From the NCBI RefSeq assembly GCF_021531695.1, contig NZ_JADYUI010000003.1, forward strand, positions 124,001 to 188,000: a stretch of DNA of 64,000 bases, written 5' to 3'. The translations under genes and the position numbers were made by a program. Shown here piece by piece: positions 1-9,441 of the stretch; position 1 is the first letter of the stretch; the number at the start of each line of letters is the position of its first letter. The notes below the pieces were generated by a model. It saw only the letters and a program-made list of their open reading frames with translations, searched no databases and was not told where the DNA came from. This DNA comes from Roseburia hominis. Lineage in GTDB: Bacteria > Bacillota > Clostridia > Lachnospirales > Lachnospiraceae.

Positions 1-163
1 GAAACCATTACATGGTGCCACGATTCATTCCTACTTAGATCACCGCATTGCCATGTCCTTTGCCATCGCTGCGCTCGCCGCAGAGGGAGAAACCGAAATC
101 ATCGATGGTGAATGTGTAAATATTTCCTATCCCGGATTTTATCAGGATCTGGAGCGACTATAA
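1..163 (+). CDS. aroA: 3-phosphoshikimate 1-carboxyvinyltransferase (EPSP synthase), C-terminal end only
   Basis: The open frame starting at base 2 reads into the window and stops at 161-163. It encodes about 53 residues containing DHRIAMSFAIAALAAEG and ending YPGFYQDLERL. DHRIAMS is the conserved C-terminal motif of EPSP synthase, which transfers the enolpyruvyl group of PEP to shikimate-3-phosphate in the cytoplasmic pathway to aromatic amino acids. The rest of the gene lies outside the window. It is followed 20 bp later by a terminator and is on the opposite strand from its right-hand neighbours, so it ends its own transcription unit. The call rests on the motif and the typical C-terminal ending. 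Confidence 0.88.
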   Translation, partial: KPLHGATIHSYLDHRIAMSFAIAALAAEGETEIIDGECVNISYPGFYQDLERL

Positions 164-182
164 ATCATAACTTAAAAAATTT

Positions 183-217
183 AAGAGCGAAGCATAAAAA
201 ATGCTCCGCTCTTTTTT
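183..217 (+). terminator. intrinsic terminator after aroA
   Basis: AAGAGCGAAGCAT, a five-A loop, then ATGCTCCGCTCTT followed by a T run. The stem is 12-13 bp with one mismatch. Because agrD ends at 222 on the other strand, the hairpin can serve both convergent units. Confidence 0.85.
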
Positions 218-221
218 CACA

Positions 222-362
222 TTATCTCTTCGGTCTTTTCGGCTGATGCAGAATTCCGATACAAATTGGTGTAAATGACTCTGTATCTGAAATTCTTTCC
301 GCATCACTTCTTGCTGCCCGTTCCGCTAACTTCAATAATTGTCTGCTTATTTTCTTCATCAT
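222..362 (-). CDS. agrD: AgrD-type cyclic autoinducer peptide precursor, 46 aa
   Basis: This short gene starts at ATG 362-360 behind AGGAGG (374-369, 6-nt spacing) and stops at 224-222. The 46-residue product has an amphipathic basic N-terminal part (MMKKISRQLLKLAERAAR), a core around TPICIGIL, and the tail HQPKRPKR. In clostridial AgrD proteins a five-residue ring beginning with Cys is followed by an aromatic residue or His and then QP; here Cys34-Leu38 (CIGIL) followed by HQP fits exactly. The predicted product is a thiolactone signal made and exported by AgrB. The gene overlaps the last 59 bp of agrB in another frame, so the two should be translationally linked. The ring boundaries are inferred from the family pattern. 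Confidence 0.88.
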   Translation of the reverse strand: MMKKISRQLLKLAERAARSDAERISDTESFTPICIGILHQPKRPKR

Positions 363-939
363 TTTGCTCCTCCTGTCCTAAAATTTTTGCAAAACACATA
401 AGAGTTGCACACAATATCACGGCTGCAGACATAAATTTTATATTAATATGCTCCCCTCGCATAACTAATAAAAAGGCAATTACGCTTTCCTCTAGCACTA
501 ACGTAATTCTTGCTGATCTTCTCGATTCCTGCATCTCATGCCTGTTCATGTGAACAGCAGGATTATTCAATGTACCTAATACCAGAATCACAACCGTCGA
601 TATCCCAAGCAATACGGTCCAACTCATCCTGTTACCAATGTCATATTTGCAAACTATAACAACCAGACAATATAGTGAAATAGTTCCAAAATAACATTTG
701 ATAAATGTGTCAGCATGATAACCGCCTGTTCTGGTTCGCAGTGCGAAAAAAAATATAAGAAAAAATATAGTCGGGACAAAACTTTTCAAGATAATACTCA
801 ATGCCAGAATCGTACCGACCGTTATCGTCTTTTCCGCCATACACTGAAAAGTATATGCATAACTTTCCTGTTGTTTCTGTTCAATCAGACATTCTGCAAC
901 TAATCGTTCAGCGAGTCTGTTTGCCATTTTTTCTACCAT
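304..939 (-). CDS. agrB: AgrB-type autoinducer-processing membrane protease
   Basis: 211 aa, normal for AgrB. It carries the family signature ALRTRTGGYHADTFIKC, with the catalytic pair His75 and Cys82 at the conserved spacing of seven, and about five hydrophobic membrane segments. AgrB cleaves the C-terminal tail of AgrD and forms the ring in the membrane. The start at 939 has GGGAGG five bases upstream. It is the third gene of a minus-strand series regulator-kinase-agrB-agrD. The direct repeat at 997-1030 gives it a likely promoter of its own, separate from the kinase. Confidence 0.92.
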   Translation of the reverse strand: MVEKMANRLAERLVAECLIEQKQQESYAYTFQCMAEKTITVGTILALSIILKSFVPTIFFLIFFFALRTRTGGYHADTFIKCYFGTISLYCLVVIVCKYDIGNRMSWTVLLGISTVVILVLGTLNNPAVHMNRHEMQESRRSARITLVLEESVIAFLLVMRGEHINIKFMSAAVILCATLMCFAKILGQEEQNDEENKQTIIEVSGTGSKK

Positions 940-996
940 ATGTGCCTCCCTCTTGCTCTACTGTATTCTGTATTTTACAAATAGACAATAGGTTTT

Positions 997-1030
997 GCAG
1001 AAAATGACATTTTTAAGCAGAAAATGACAT
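997..1030 (-). promoter_or_regulatory. LytTR-type direct-repeat site in front of agrB
   Basis: Two identical 14-bp copies of GCAGAAAATGACAT (plus-strand reading) at 997 and 1017, period 20 bp, lie in the 93-bp gap between the kinase gene and agrB. LytTR regulators bind direct repeats about two helical turns apart. The same GCAGAA core at the same period recurs elsewhere in this window. Confidence 0.65.
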
Positions 1031-1032
1031 CC

Positions 1033-2340
1033 TTATTCATTCGGTATCATAATGGAAAACAGAAACTGATGATCTTCATATTTTATTGCATAGGAGCCAC
1101 CATATTTTTCTATTGCATCAATCGTATTCCGGATTCCAATTCCATGCTCATGTTCGTTTTTTTCCTTTGTTGTAAGAATTCTTCCTTCTTTATACTTTAC
1201 TTCTTTTTCATAAGTATTTTTCACTGACAGAATAATATTATTTTCTTCGATTACAAATTTCAGTTTTATAATCTTTTTATTACTACATTTTTCACAGGCT
1301 TCGATTGCATTATTTAATAAATTAGACAAAATAATTACAATATCTTCATCGCTAAGAATAAGTTTTGATAAATCATTGAATTTTAATACAAAGACAATCT
1401 TCTTTTCCACTGCCTCCTGATATTTTGTATTTAAGATTGCATTCACAATAACATGATTTGTATTGATATGATTTTTTTCTCCTTTTAACCCACCCATTAT
1501 GGTTCCCATATACTTTCGCAATTCCTCATAATCTTCATTATTCAGCAATGCATCCATACACAGGATCTGATTTTTAAACTCATGTGTTTTCTTTCTCTGT
1601 TTATCAAAATTTTCCGAAATTGTCCGGTACATTTCCATCTGGTTATGTGCCTGCAATTTAAATATTTCATTTTCACGAATGGTATTTTCCCGTTGCAAAA
1701 TACCGTCAATCAAATAGAATATATAAAAATTCATTCCAAGAAGTCCAAGTGCTATCATTAAAAGCAGATTCTCTGTATAAGAATTTCTAATATCCCTGAT
1801 GTTTAAAAGCATCGTTATGATAATACCAATGGTAAAAAAAGGAAATACCAGGAAATAGAGCCATTCCGTATCACTCAATAAATTAGAAGATTTTTTTCCT
1901 ACTTTCTTTTTTATAATCAGAATTACAAGGAAAAGAATTGCTTTATCCAGTCCAATCAGCAATACACTTTGCACAGGATAACTGCCATTTATCACTGTCA
2001 TATCCGGAAAGCAGTTTAAAATCACTAAAAGTGTTACATAATCGACTGCCAGTAATAATCCGGTAAACATGGTAGCTAAGATGAGTGCTCTTTTTAAATC
2101 TAATTTCATTAAAAGAAACATCGTAGCTGCTTCTAAAAGTATTACGACGATTTGTTTTATCAGATAATTATCTTTTAATATAAGGGATACGCAAAACAAA
2201 GCAACTACCAACAAGAGAATCGCAATGCCTCTTATTTCTTCTTTTATTTCTTTTCGTCTTACACTGAATGCTTCAAAAAACAACTTGCAGCACAACGTTT
2301 CTATGAAGATGATAAAAATCCCCTGAATCCAAGTAAACAT
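1033..2340 (-). CDS. AgrC-like sensor histidine kinase (GHKL family)
   Basis: 435 aa. The first 215 residues or so form a polytopic membrane domain of about six or seven helices. A coiled segment, an H-box HEFKNQI with the likely phosphorylated His near residue 253, and a GHKL ATPase domain with the N-box LLNNAIEACEK near 345 and a HGIGIRN G-box follow. It should sense the cyclic peptide made by the adjacent agrBD and phosphorylate the regulator encoded just upstream. The start codon overlaps the regulator's stop codon at base 2340, so the two are co-translated. Ligand identity is inferred from the neighbourhood only. Confidence 0.88.
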   Translation of the reverse strand: MFTWIQGIFIIFIETLCCKLFFEAFSVRRKEIKEEIRGIAILLLVVALFCVSLILKDNYLIKQIVVILLEAATMFLLMKLDLKRALILATMFTGLLLAVDYVTLLVILNCFPDMTVINGSYPVQSVLLIGLDKAILFLVILIIKKKVGKKSSNLLSDTEWLYFLVFPFFTIGIIITMLLNIRDIRNSYTENLLLMIALGLLGMNFYIFYLIDGILQRENTIRENEIFKLQAHNQMEMYRTISENFDKQRKKTHEFKNQILCMDALLNNEDYEELRKYMGTIMGGLKGEKNHINTNHVIVNAILNTKYQEAVEKKIVFVLKFNDLSKLILSDEDIVIILSNLLNNAIEACEKCSNKKIIKLKFVIEENNIILSVKNTYEKEVKYKEGRILTTKEKNEHEHGIGIRNTIDAIEKYGGSYAIKYEDHQFLFSIMIPNE

Positions 2341-3065
2341 TATATTTCTCCTCTATATTCAATAAAAGAATCTTCCACAAACTGATACCTTGCACGCGGA
2401 ATAGGAATTTTCATCCCATTGCTTAACAAAGCCTGATATCTCTCAATCCGTTCTATATAATGCATGTTTACCAGAAAACTCTGATGTAATCTGATAAATC
2501 CGTTTTTATCATACTCTTTTTCTATTTCATTCAACTTTCCATAACACGTATAGACTTTAAGCTCGTCTTCCATGATATGATATTCTAATTTATGTAATCT
2601 GCTTTCGATATACAAAATGCGGTTTAACGGTACTGCCTGCGCACCTTCATTAAATTGTATCTTTCTTATGACCTTCGTATGATTCATTTTATCAAAAATG
2701 GTATCCAGACATTCATACATAGATTCTGTGAAATTTTCGGTTCCCTTTAATAAATACCTGACTGCTCCTACTTTATATCCCTCTAAAGTGTAATCAATAT
2801 AAGCCGTTACGAACACAATAAAGCATTCTTCTGTATATTTTCGAATATACTCTGCCGTTTCAATTCCGTCTATCTGTTCCATATTAATATCCAAAAATAT
2901 CATCTGATATTTCATAATCTCTATTCCAAGTTCTATAACCTCTTTTCCGGAAGTAAAAACTGTAATATCATATGAAATATGATTTTGCTCCATATACGCC
3001 TCTAAGATCTGCTTTATTTTTTTCCCAAAGTATTTTTCATCATCACATATTGCAATCTTAAACAT
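2340..3065 (-). CDS. AgrA-like response regulator (receiver plus LytTR)
   Basis: 241 aa. Residues 1-120 form a CheY-type receiver with the acidic pair in AICDDEKY, the phospho-acceptor in FLDINMEQIDG (near Asp58) and FVTAY with the conserved Thr. Residues 140-240 are a LytTR DNA-binding domain with the usual LYIESRLHK and FIRLHQSFLVN blocks. It is the first gene of the agr operon and overlaps the kinase by one base. Its likely targets are the GCAGAA direct repeats, the nearest of which precedes agrB. No such repeat was seen upstream of this gene itself. Confidence 0.9.
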   Translation of the reverse strand: MFKIAICDDEKYFGKKIKQILEAYMEQNHISYDITVFTSGKEVIELGIEIMKYQMIFLDINMEQIDGIETAEYIRKYTEECFIVFVTAYIDYTLEGYKVGAVRYLLKGTENFTESMYECLDTIFDKMNHTKVIRKIQFNEGAQAVPLNRILYIESRLHKLEYHIMEDELKVYTCYGKLNEIEKEYDKNGFIRLHQSFLVNMHYIERIERYQALLSNGMKIPIPRARYQFVEDSFIEYRGEI

Positions 3066-3183
3066 TCTGGAATAAGCCTCCTTTTACCAGCTATGATTTC
3101 GGCCTTCCGGTTTCTTCTCACGCCACCTGTTCCAGTTGAGTTAAGTCTAACACATGCTGAATAAATTTACTATTGATAATTTT

Positions 3184-4680
3184 TTATATTATCACATAGG
3201 GATTTTCATGAAAATATTCCATGATTAATTCTGTCATTTCTACATTAATTTCCTTTATTAACGTACATTCTTTATATACATCATATCCTCCGGCACCGCT
3301 ATAACGATAATTATTTAAGCATAGTGTAAATTTCTCATTGGCTTCCACGGGATGTCCCTTATAAGCTAATTTTGTAATACGTTCTCCTTTTGGATTTTCC
3401 GGGTGTATTTCATAAGTTACTCCCATATAATAGTCATAATTATAATGTTCTTCTTTTGGCACCAGAAAGCTTTTATCAACGCAAACGGTACCCTCATCTT
3501 TTTTATGGGAAAAATATTCTGCACTTCGTTCCATTGCAGTCTTTAGCTGTCTGCCGTTAATCTCACAGACTACCAGAGTATTGGGATAGGGATACGTTGC
3601 AATGATATCTCTCCTGCTTACTTCTTTATGAAACCCTGCAATTTCATTTGCCAAACCAACGGAAGAAATCATTGCTCCGGAAAAATACAGCTGTATTCTG
3701 TTAAAAAAATCAGCAATTGGTGAACCATGTAGTGCCATTTTTATTTTACTTTCCGGTAAAATTTCTCTGTTTAAATGACCAATTGGCTGGTTTAACCAGG
3801 TCTGGATTTTTTCCTGAAGTGTTTGATATTTTTCCTCTAAAAAAAGATTTCTATTATGAGCCTTCGCTTTCCTTTGTTCGGAACGAATCACTTTTTTTCC
3901 ATTTTCTATTTCCATTTCCAAATAGCAATATTCCCTTGCACGATCTGTCGGCTGAACCACATAAGTTCCAAAAAGCTGCCTGCCAGATACGGACATATGC
4001 TGATGCCCAGTCAAAAGAATGTCAAAATCAAGTTCCTTACAAATACGATATCCTATATTTTCTGTCGTAGCAGTAAGCAGTTGCCCGTTTTCAATATCAC
4101 ATTCAAATCCTCCATGGTAAACACAAATTGTAACATCAGCAGCCTGTTTCATCTTTGGCAAAACTTCTGCAACCGCCAAAAACGGATCTTTGATGCAAAT
4201 TCCATCCAGATTTTCCGTCTTTTCCCATACATTCACATAATCCGTTACAATTCCCACAATACCAACTTTTAACCCATTTGGCATAGTATGAATCTGATAA
4301 GGGAACAAAGAAACGCCTGCATCATTGCATACATTTTGGCAAACGCATATTCCATTACAAGAAGTACGATACTCCTTTAAATATTCCTGTCCATAATTAA
4401 AATCATGATTTCCCAAAGTATAAAAATCGTATCCACAGTCATTCATGATTTGTGCTATTATTTCCGGTGATTGTAAAACCTGTCTGCAATAAGTGGAAAA
4501 TGCCGAGCCCTGAAGGATATCTCCTCCATCAATAACTAATGTTTCTTCATCTTTTCGAAAGTCTGCCACACACCCAAACAGCCCCATATTCTCTCTGTTT
4601 CCATCCGCATAAGTCGTGGGATAAAAATATCCATGGATATCTGAAGTATAACAGATTTTCAATTTTTTTCGTTGTTCCAT
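3184..4680 (-). CDS. 5'-nucleotidase/2',3'-cyclic phosphodiesterase-like metallophosphoesterase
   Basis: 498 aa. The N-terminal calcineurin-like domain has all expected metal-binding motifs: YTSDIHG (DxH), VIDGGDILQGS, TLGNHDFNYG (GNHD), VYHGGFE and LTGHQHMS. The C-terminal half (from about residue 300) matches the 5'-nucleotidase substrate domain, with NNYRYSGAGGYD near the end. No signal peptide is present, so unlike UshA-type enzymes it should act in the cytoplasm. It is the last gene of the phnD-phnC-phnE-phnE operon, 26 bp after phnE, which suggests that it removes phosphate from an imported phosphorylated compound. The exact substrate cannot be read from the sequence. Confidence 0.88.
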   Translation of the reverse strand: MEQRKKLKICYTSDIHGYFYPTTYADGNRENMGLFGCVADFRKDEETLVIDGGDILQGSAFSTYCRQVLQSPEIIAQIMNDCGYDFYTLGNHDFNYGQEYLKEYRTSCNGICVCQNVCNDAGVSLFPYQIHTMPNGLKVGIVGIVTDYVNVWEKTENLDGICIKDPFLAVAEVLPKMKQAADVTICVYHGGFECDIENGQLLTATTENIGYRICKELDFDILLTGHQHMSVSGRQLFGTYVVQPTDRAREYCYLEMEIENGKKVIRSEQRKAKAHNRNLFLEEKYQTLQEKIQTWLNQPIGHLNREILPESKIKMALHGSPIADFFNRIQLYFSGAMISSVGLANEIAGFHKEVSRRDIIATYPYPNTLVVCEINGRQLKTAMERSAEYFSHKKDEGTVCVDKSFLVPKEEHYNYDYYMGVTYEIHPENPKGERITKLAYKGHPVEANEKFTLCLNNYRYSGAGGYDVYKECTLIKEINVEMTELIMEYFHENPYVII

Positions 4681-4706
4681 AACTAAACCTTCCTATGCGC
4701 TATCCT

Positions 4707-5516
4707 TTATCCACTTATCAGCCTGGTTCTGATTTTGGAAGAAATTACTTCTATTATTAAAATCAGTACTACTAATCCTACTAAAATCGCCCCTACCTGA
4801 TTCCATTTATATGCACTCATGGCAAATATAAGCGGTGCACCGATTCCGCCTGCTCCTACGAGACCAAGCACCGTTGCATCCCTTAAATTCATATCAAATC
4901 GATAAATCAGTGTAGACATAAAATCAGGAAATAATTGCGGCAAAATTCCATAACGGATTTTTTGAAACATCGTACATCCGGCTGCATCTAACGATTCTAA
5001 GATTTTAATATCAAGATTTTCAATGCTTTCAATAAACATCTTACTAATCATTCCAATCGAGCATAATGACATTGTAAGCAGCCCGGCAAATGCTCCCGGT
5101 CCCGTAACCCGGATAAACATAAGTCCATATACAAATGCCGGGATGGTACGGATTGCCATAATCAGTACACGAAACAGGAGTGCAACCGGTTTTGGCATCA
5201 GATTAAACGCCGCGAAAAAAGAAAGCGGAACCGAAAGCACTGCTCCGACAATCGTTCCCAAAAATGCAATGCACAAGGTTTCAAGGAGCAAATAGGCAAC
5301 GCCTGAAGTTGTAAAATCAAATAATAACTTTGTATCCGGGTGAAAGATTCCATTAACAATCTTTCCTGCAATCTTAATTCCTTCCCCCGTATCATTTCCT
5401 GACTGTACCGCCGAAAGTGACCATGCAAGCAATCCCACCACCAACAGTGCAATTGCGATTTTCATATACCAGTTTTTCGGCTCTCTTTCATACATTTTTA
5501 GAATTGCTTCATTCAT
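4707..5516 (-). CDS. phnE: phosphonate/phosphate-type ABC transporter permease PhnE (second copy)
   Basis: 269 aa, with one N-terminal membrane helix and a C-terminal permease domain containing the EAA-like segment around ESLDAAGCTMFQKIRYGILP, which docks the ATPase. PhnE permeases form the membrane channel for phosphonate, phosphite or phosphate-ester uptake. The gene lies 10 bp downstream of the other phnE, so the channel is probably a heterodimer of the two products. Confidence 0.9.
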   Translation of the reverse strand: MNEAILKMYEREPKNWYMKIAIALLVVGLLAWSLSAVQSGNDTGEGIKIAGKIVNGIFHPDTKLLFDFTTSGVAYLLLETLCIAFLGTIVGAVLSVPLSFFAAFNLMPKPVALLFRVLIMAIRTIPAFVYGLMFIRVTGPGAFAGLLTMSLCSIGMISKMFIESIENLDIKILESLDAAGCTMFQKIRYGILPQLFPDFMSTLIYRFDMNLRDATVLGLVGAGGIGAPLIFAMSAYKWNQVGAILVGLVVLILIIEVISSKIRTRLISG

Positions 5517-5526
5517 ACGAATCTCC

Positions 5527-6351
5527 TCACATTAATTTTTTTCTGATTGCATGGCTGATGGTTTCAATTAGCAACACCGTTCCAAACAAAACCAGCAAAA
5601 TCATTCCAACACTGTCATATTCACGCCATCCAATTTTTTCATTCAAAATCAATCCTAATCCTCCTGCACCCACATATCCGAGAATCGCTGCATAACGCAC
5701 ATTTCCTTCAAAGCAAAACAAAGAAACGGATAAATATCCCGGCAACACCTGCGGAAGAATTGCTGACAAAAATGCATACGCACGACCTGCACCGATGGCT
5801 TCCATTGCCTCATAAGCTCCCATATCAACCGTTTCAATCATTTCATACAACTGTTTTCCTACGTAGGAAAAAGTAAATACAGTAATTGCAAATGTTCCTG
5901 CCATCGTTCCAAGTCCCCAGATATAAGTTGCAAGTAAAGCCGTAACAAGGGTAGGAATTGTACGCACAATACTTAAAAATACTCGTACCACTGCCAATAC
6001 CACCTTATTTTTTACCAGATTATAAGAGGCTAAAATTGCAAACGGTACAGCAAGAATACTTCCTAAGAATGAACCAAGAAGTGACATTTTAATCGTATCA
6101 AGTAATGGCTTCCAGATACTTCCCAGATAACTAAAATCAGGAGAAAGCATCTGCCTTAATATTACAAAGAACTGACTGCCTCTTTCCATTATTGTATAAA
6201 AAGAAAATCCCGTGATTCGCACGGAAAGGTAGGTAGCAGCAATAAAAAGAAGTAAAATAACAGGCGTTCGTGAACGTTTCTCCTCTACCACTTTTCCATT
6301 AGAAAGCACTAACTTTTGGGGTTTCCATACCTTGTCATAAAATTCCATCAC
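5527..6351 (-). CDS. phnE: phosphonate/phosphate-type ABC transporter permease PhnE (first copy)
   Basis: 274 aa, homologous to the following permease and of the same length class. It has an N-terminal helix, then about five more, and the EAA-like loop [20 protein letters not shown]. Its start (ATG at 6351) overlaps the phnC stop by 4 bp, a typical coupling for subunits of one complex. It pairs with the downstream phnE to form the channel energised by PhnC. Confidence 0.9.
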   Translation of the reverse strand: MMEFYDKVWKPQKLVLSNGKVVEEKRSRTPVILLLFIAATYLSVRITGFSFYTIMERGSQFFVILRQMLSPDFSYLGSIWKPLLDTIKMSLLGSFLGSILAVPFAILASYNLVKNKVVLAVVRVFLSIVRTIPTLVTALLATYIWGLGTMAGTFAITVFTFSYVGKQLYEMIETVDMGAYEAMEAIGAGRAYAFLSAILPQVLPGYLSVSLFCFEGNVRYAAILGYVGAGGLGLILNEKIGWREYDSVGMILLVLFGTVLLIETISHAIRKKLM

Positions 6352-7109
6352 GCTTCCTCCATTTCATTTGGTATCTTTCCTTCATAAATCGTATTCAGCA
6401 CTTCCTCGGTCACATCCTTAGAAGGTCCGTCATAAACGATTTTTCCCGCACGGATTCCGATAATTCTGTCTGCATATTCCAAAGCCAGCTCTACATGATG
6501 AATATTAATTAAAATCGAAATGTTCATTTCCTGATTGATTCTCTTAAAATCATTCATCACCTGCTTTGCCGTTACCGGATCCAATGCCGCAACCGGTTCA
6601 TCTGCCAAAATGATTTGTGGATTCTGTGTCAGTGTCCTTGCAAGAGCAACCCTTTGCTGCTGACCGCCGGAAAGCTGATCTGCTCTTATGTATGCTTTAT
6701 CGAGAATCCCAACTTTGTCTAAATTTTCCAACGCTTCTATTTTATCTTCCTTTTTAAATACGCCAAGCAGCACACGCCAAAATGTCATATCCGGAACCTT
6801 CGCCATCAACACATTACGAATTACCGTTGTACGCGTAACCAGATTAAAGGACTGAAAAATCATTCCTATTTTTCTGCGGAAATTCCGAAGCTCCTTTGTC
6901 TTTAACTTGCTTATTTCAAGTCCATCCACCATCAAACTTCCTGATGTAATGTCATGCATCCGGTTAATACTTCGCAACAATGTGGATTTTCCTGCCCCTG
7001 ACAGACCTATAATTCCTACAAATTCACCCTGCTCGATTGTTAAATTTACATGGTCTAATCCTACAACTCCATTTGAATATATTTTTGATACGTCTTTGAA
7101 TTCAATCAT
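6348..7109 (-). CDS. phnC: phosphonate-type ABC transporter ATP-binding protein PhnC
   Basis: 253 aa. It has Walker [10 protein letters not shown] at residues 35-43, the signature LSGGQQQR near residue 145, Walker [13 protein letters not shown] and the switch His in NIHHVELAL. PhnC energises the two PhnE permeases. An imperfect hairpin lies in the 126-bp gap after phnD, which would reduce expression of the ATPase and permeases relative to the binding protein, as is common in ABC importers. Confidence 0.92.
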   Translation of the reverse strand: MIEFKDVSKIYSNGVVGLDHVNLTIEQGEFVGIIGLSGAGKSTLLRSINRMHDITSGSLMVDGLEISKLKTKELRNFRRKIGMIFQSFNLVTRTTVIRNVLMAKVPDMTFWRVLLGVFKKEDKIEALENLDKVGILDKAYIRADQLSGGQQQRVALARTLTQNPQIILADEPVAALDPVTAKQVMNDFKRINQEMNISILINIHHVELALEYADRIIGIRAGKIVYDGPSKDVTEEVLNTIYEGKIPNEMEEA

Positions 7110-7154
7110 AAGACAACATCCTCCTGCTTTTTAAACTTCCTATGTAATAAGGAA

Positions 7155-7197
7155 GGCTGCCGCAAAATCAGAATCCCTGTCTAATTCTGCAACAGCC
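7155..7197 (-). terminator. imperfect hairpin between phnD and phnC (possible attenuator)
   Basis: On the minus strand GGCTGTTGCAGAATTAGA pairs with TCTGATTTTGCGGCAGCC around a short loop. There are a few mismatches and no good T run after it. It looks like a processing or partial-termination hairpin that sets the ratio of binding protein to transporter rather than a full terminator. Confidence 0.55.
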
Positions 7198-7235
7198 CCA
7201 CTTTATTGTATTTTTCTTTTCAAGACCTGCTTGCT

Positions 7236-8357
7236 CTAATTTGCTGCACTTAACTCCTGAATCAGTTTCTGTGCTTCTCTTTCTTTGTCATAATCAGATG
7301 ATTTTGCCGGTTCATATCCGTTATGACTGTAAATAGAAATGACCTGCTTTCCTTCTTCCGTTTCTGCGATGTTAATCAATGCTGTCTGAATTGCTGCCTT
7401 TAAATCATCATCCATAACAGATGATGTCTTGCTGACACAAACGGTATCATTATAAATCGGATCTGTTACACCAATTACATTTGTCTCTTCCCATATGGAT
7501 GCACTGCGACCAAATTCTGTGGTCCAGTTTTCCTCATAATCACGTCTCGCATCTGCATAGGTTACAAGAACATCAACCTGTCCGGATGCCAGTCTTGCAA
7601 ATGCACTCGCATAAGAATCTGCCTGTACTGCAGAAGAAAGATCTGTAATACCTTTCTCATATCTGTCCTGCATCCACAAAGAAGGATAAATATAACCTGC
7701 CGGTGAAGATGAGGACATTACACTCCAGTTTGCACTGTCTAAATCTTCCCAGGTAAGTTCTTCGCCGGAATTTACCTTATCTGCAAGTTCCTGTCCTTTT
7801 TCTGATGGACCTGCAATAAACAATGCCCGATAAGAAACTGCCTGCTTATCTGATGCTTCTGTCGGATTTCCATCATTCCAATCTGCCGGATTATCCGAAT
7901 CCTTACTAAGACCATCTCTGGTCGCTGTCAAAATAACGTCTGCACCATCATCATAAAGTACATACGTACCTCCCGGTATAAATCCAACATCTGCAGTTCC
8001 TGCCGTTAAAGCTTCACCTACTGCTTCATAAGTCGTTCCAACAGAAATTTTTACCTCGCCTATATCATAGCCTAAACCTGCAAGTTCATCCTGCATTAAA
8101 GATGCCAATGGCTCTGTTGCCGTCACAATTTCCTCCGGATCTCTGGATGGAACAAAATATACATTTAAGGTATCCAGTTTCTTATTTTCTGCAGATTCCT
8201 CACTGTTTTTACTCTCCTCCGTATCAGCAACATTCGTATCCGTTTTTTCTGCACTGTCAGTTGTATCTGACACATCCGAAGATGCATTACTTCCGCACCC
8301 TGCAAATGTTCCCATGCATAAAGCTGTCATCAATAATATAGCGATTCTTTTTTTCAT
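7236..8357 (-). CDS. phnD: phosphonate/phosphate-type substrate-binding lipoprotein PhnD
   Basis: 373 aa when started at ATG 8357, which has GAGGAG about 8 bases upstream. The longer open frame to 8453 adds 32 residues without a signal sequence and runs into the preceding gene, so it is rejected. The product begins MKKRIAILLMTALCMG with lipobox TFAGC, then a low-complexity Ser/Asp/Glu linker, then a PhnD-type binding domain (YFVPSRDPEEIV, YEAVGEAL, DVGFIPGGTYVLY, SSSSPAGYIYPS). It should be tethered to the outer face of the membrane and deliver substrate to PhnE. Confidence 0.92.
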   Translation of the reverse strand: MKKRIAILLMTALCMGTFAGCGSNASSDVSDTTDSAEKTDTNVADTEESKNSEESAENKKLDTLNVYFVPSRDPEEIVTATEPLASLMQDELAGLGYDIGEVKISVGTTYEAVGEALTAGTADVGFIPGGTYVLYDDGADVILTATRDGLSKDSDNPADWNDGNPTEASDKQAVSYRALFIAGPSEKGQELADKVNSGEELTWEDLDSANWSVMSSSSPAGYIYPSLWMQDRYEKGITDLSSAVQADSYASAFARLASGQVDVLVTYADARRDYEENWTTEFGRSASIWEETNVIGVTDPIYNDTVCVSKTSSVMDDDLKAAIQTALINIAETEEGKQVISIYSHNGYEPAKSSDYDKEREAQKLIQELSAAN

Positions 8358-8430
8358 CGATGTTCTCCTCTCTGATGATAAACCTACTTTTTGTGAAAAA
8401 ATCGTCATGTCTTTTGCCATTCCCACACAT

Positions 8431-9306
8431 TTACGTACTGTCTCCAATCTCAAGCTTTGTGGGCAGATATACTTTCATGGTGTCTTTACGCTTATTTAAA
8501 ATTCGCTCTAAAAGCATTTTAATTGCCATAGACCATACAAGATCCGGCAGCATACGAAGACTGGTATAAGTCGGGTACTTTGTTGTAAGCGTTTCTATAT
8601 CGCGATAAACTACGACTGCAATATCTTTTGGAATTCGATACTTTAATTCCCGAATTGCTTCCAAGGCACCTTCCGCCACCTCATCATTCCCTAAAATCAG
8701 AACTTCCGGCACATCCCCTGTCTGTAATAACTCTTTCGTAAGTACATACCCGCTTTCTTGACTGATTGCTCCTACACGGAAATACTCCTTTTTATAATAC
8801 TTCTTTTCCTGAAGGATATTTTGTAATCTATGCAGCCTGTGCATACCAATTCGTACACCATCCTCCTCATAAATACCTCCAATATAGCCTATACTGCGAT
8901 ATTCTTTTTGCTCCAGCAGATAGTGGACCATATCTTTTAACCCTTGCTCATAATCCATAATAATCTGGTCAAATTCATAATCCTGTTTATCCGAATTTAC
9001 AAATAAAATCGAGTAACTAAGACTACGCAAAAAATCCATTTCCGTTTCTGAAAATGCTCCGAATGCAATAATCCCGTCTACCTGATATTTTTCTCCATAT
9101 AAAATCCGGGTAAAGCTGACGTCCGCTTTCTCTGCAACCATACTTGAAAAATACTCCAGTGAGGCGAGACGCACATCCGGTCTGTCCTTTCTTACGATAT
9201 GCCAATCCGCTACACCAATAACAATCTGACGGTCATTTTTGACATGACGCATCTTAGGCGGGACATACTTTAACTCATGATGAGTAATCCGGCTTCCGTG
9301 TCCCAT
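8431..9306 (-). pseudogene. LacI/GalR-family regulator lacking its DNA-binding domain
   Basis: The 291-residue frame is a periplasmic-binding-like LacI sensor domain (IVIGVADWHIV, DGIIAFGAFSE, YRSIGYIGGIYEE, VLILGNDEVAEGAL, PKDIAVVVYRD). LacI regulators carry about 55 residues of helix-turn-helix before the hinge motif, seen here as KYVPPKMRHV. In this copy the frame starts only about 12 residues before it, at the edge of the IS21 element (9308). The HTH part is not on the far side of the IS. The gene is therefore a truncated regulator, originally placed to control the phn operon 73 bp downstream. The operon may now be unregulated by it. Confidence 0.82.
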
Positions 9307-9441
9307 CTGTCCGGCGATTGGAAACCGTGATTCCGTTTTTTAGGAAACCAGCATTCCGGACTGTGGAAACCGTTAGTATAAATACCTTAGAATGTAATTA
9401 TGCACCACTTGGTGTAAATACATTTTAAGGAGGTCAACATC

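Noticed and set aside
3065-3184. LytTR direct repeat upstream of the first regulator gene
   Set aside because: The gap was scanned for paired GCAGAA or similar units at 20-21 bp and none was found.
7236-8453. long start of phnD at 8453
   Set aside because: The extra 32 residues are not a signal sequence; ATG 8357 has a ribosome site and begins the lipoprotein signal.
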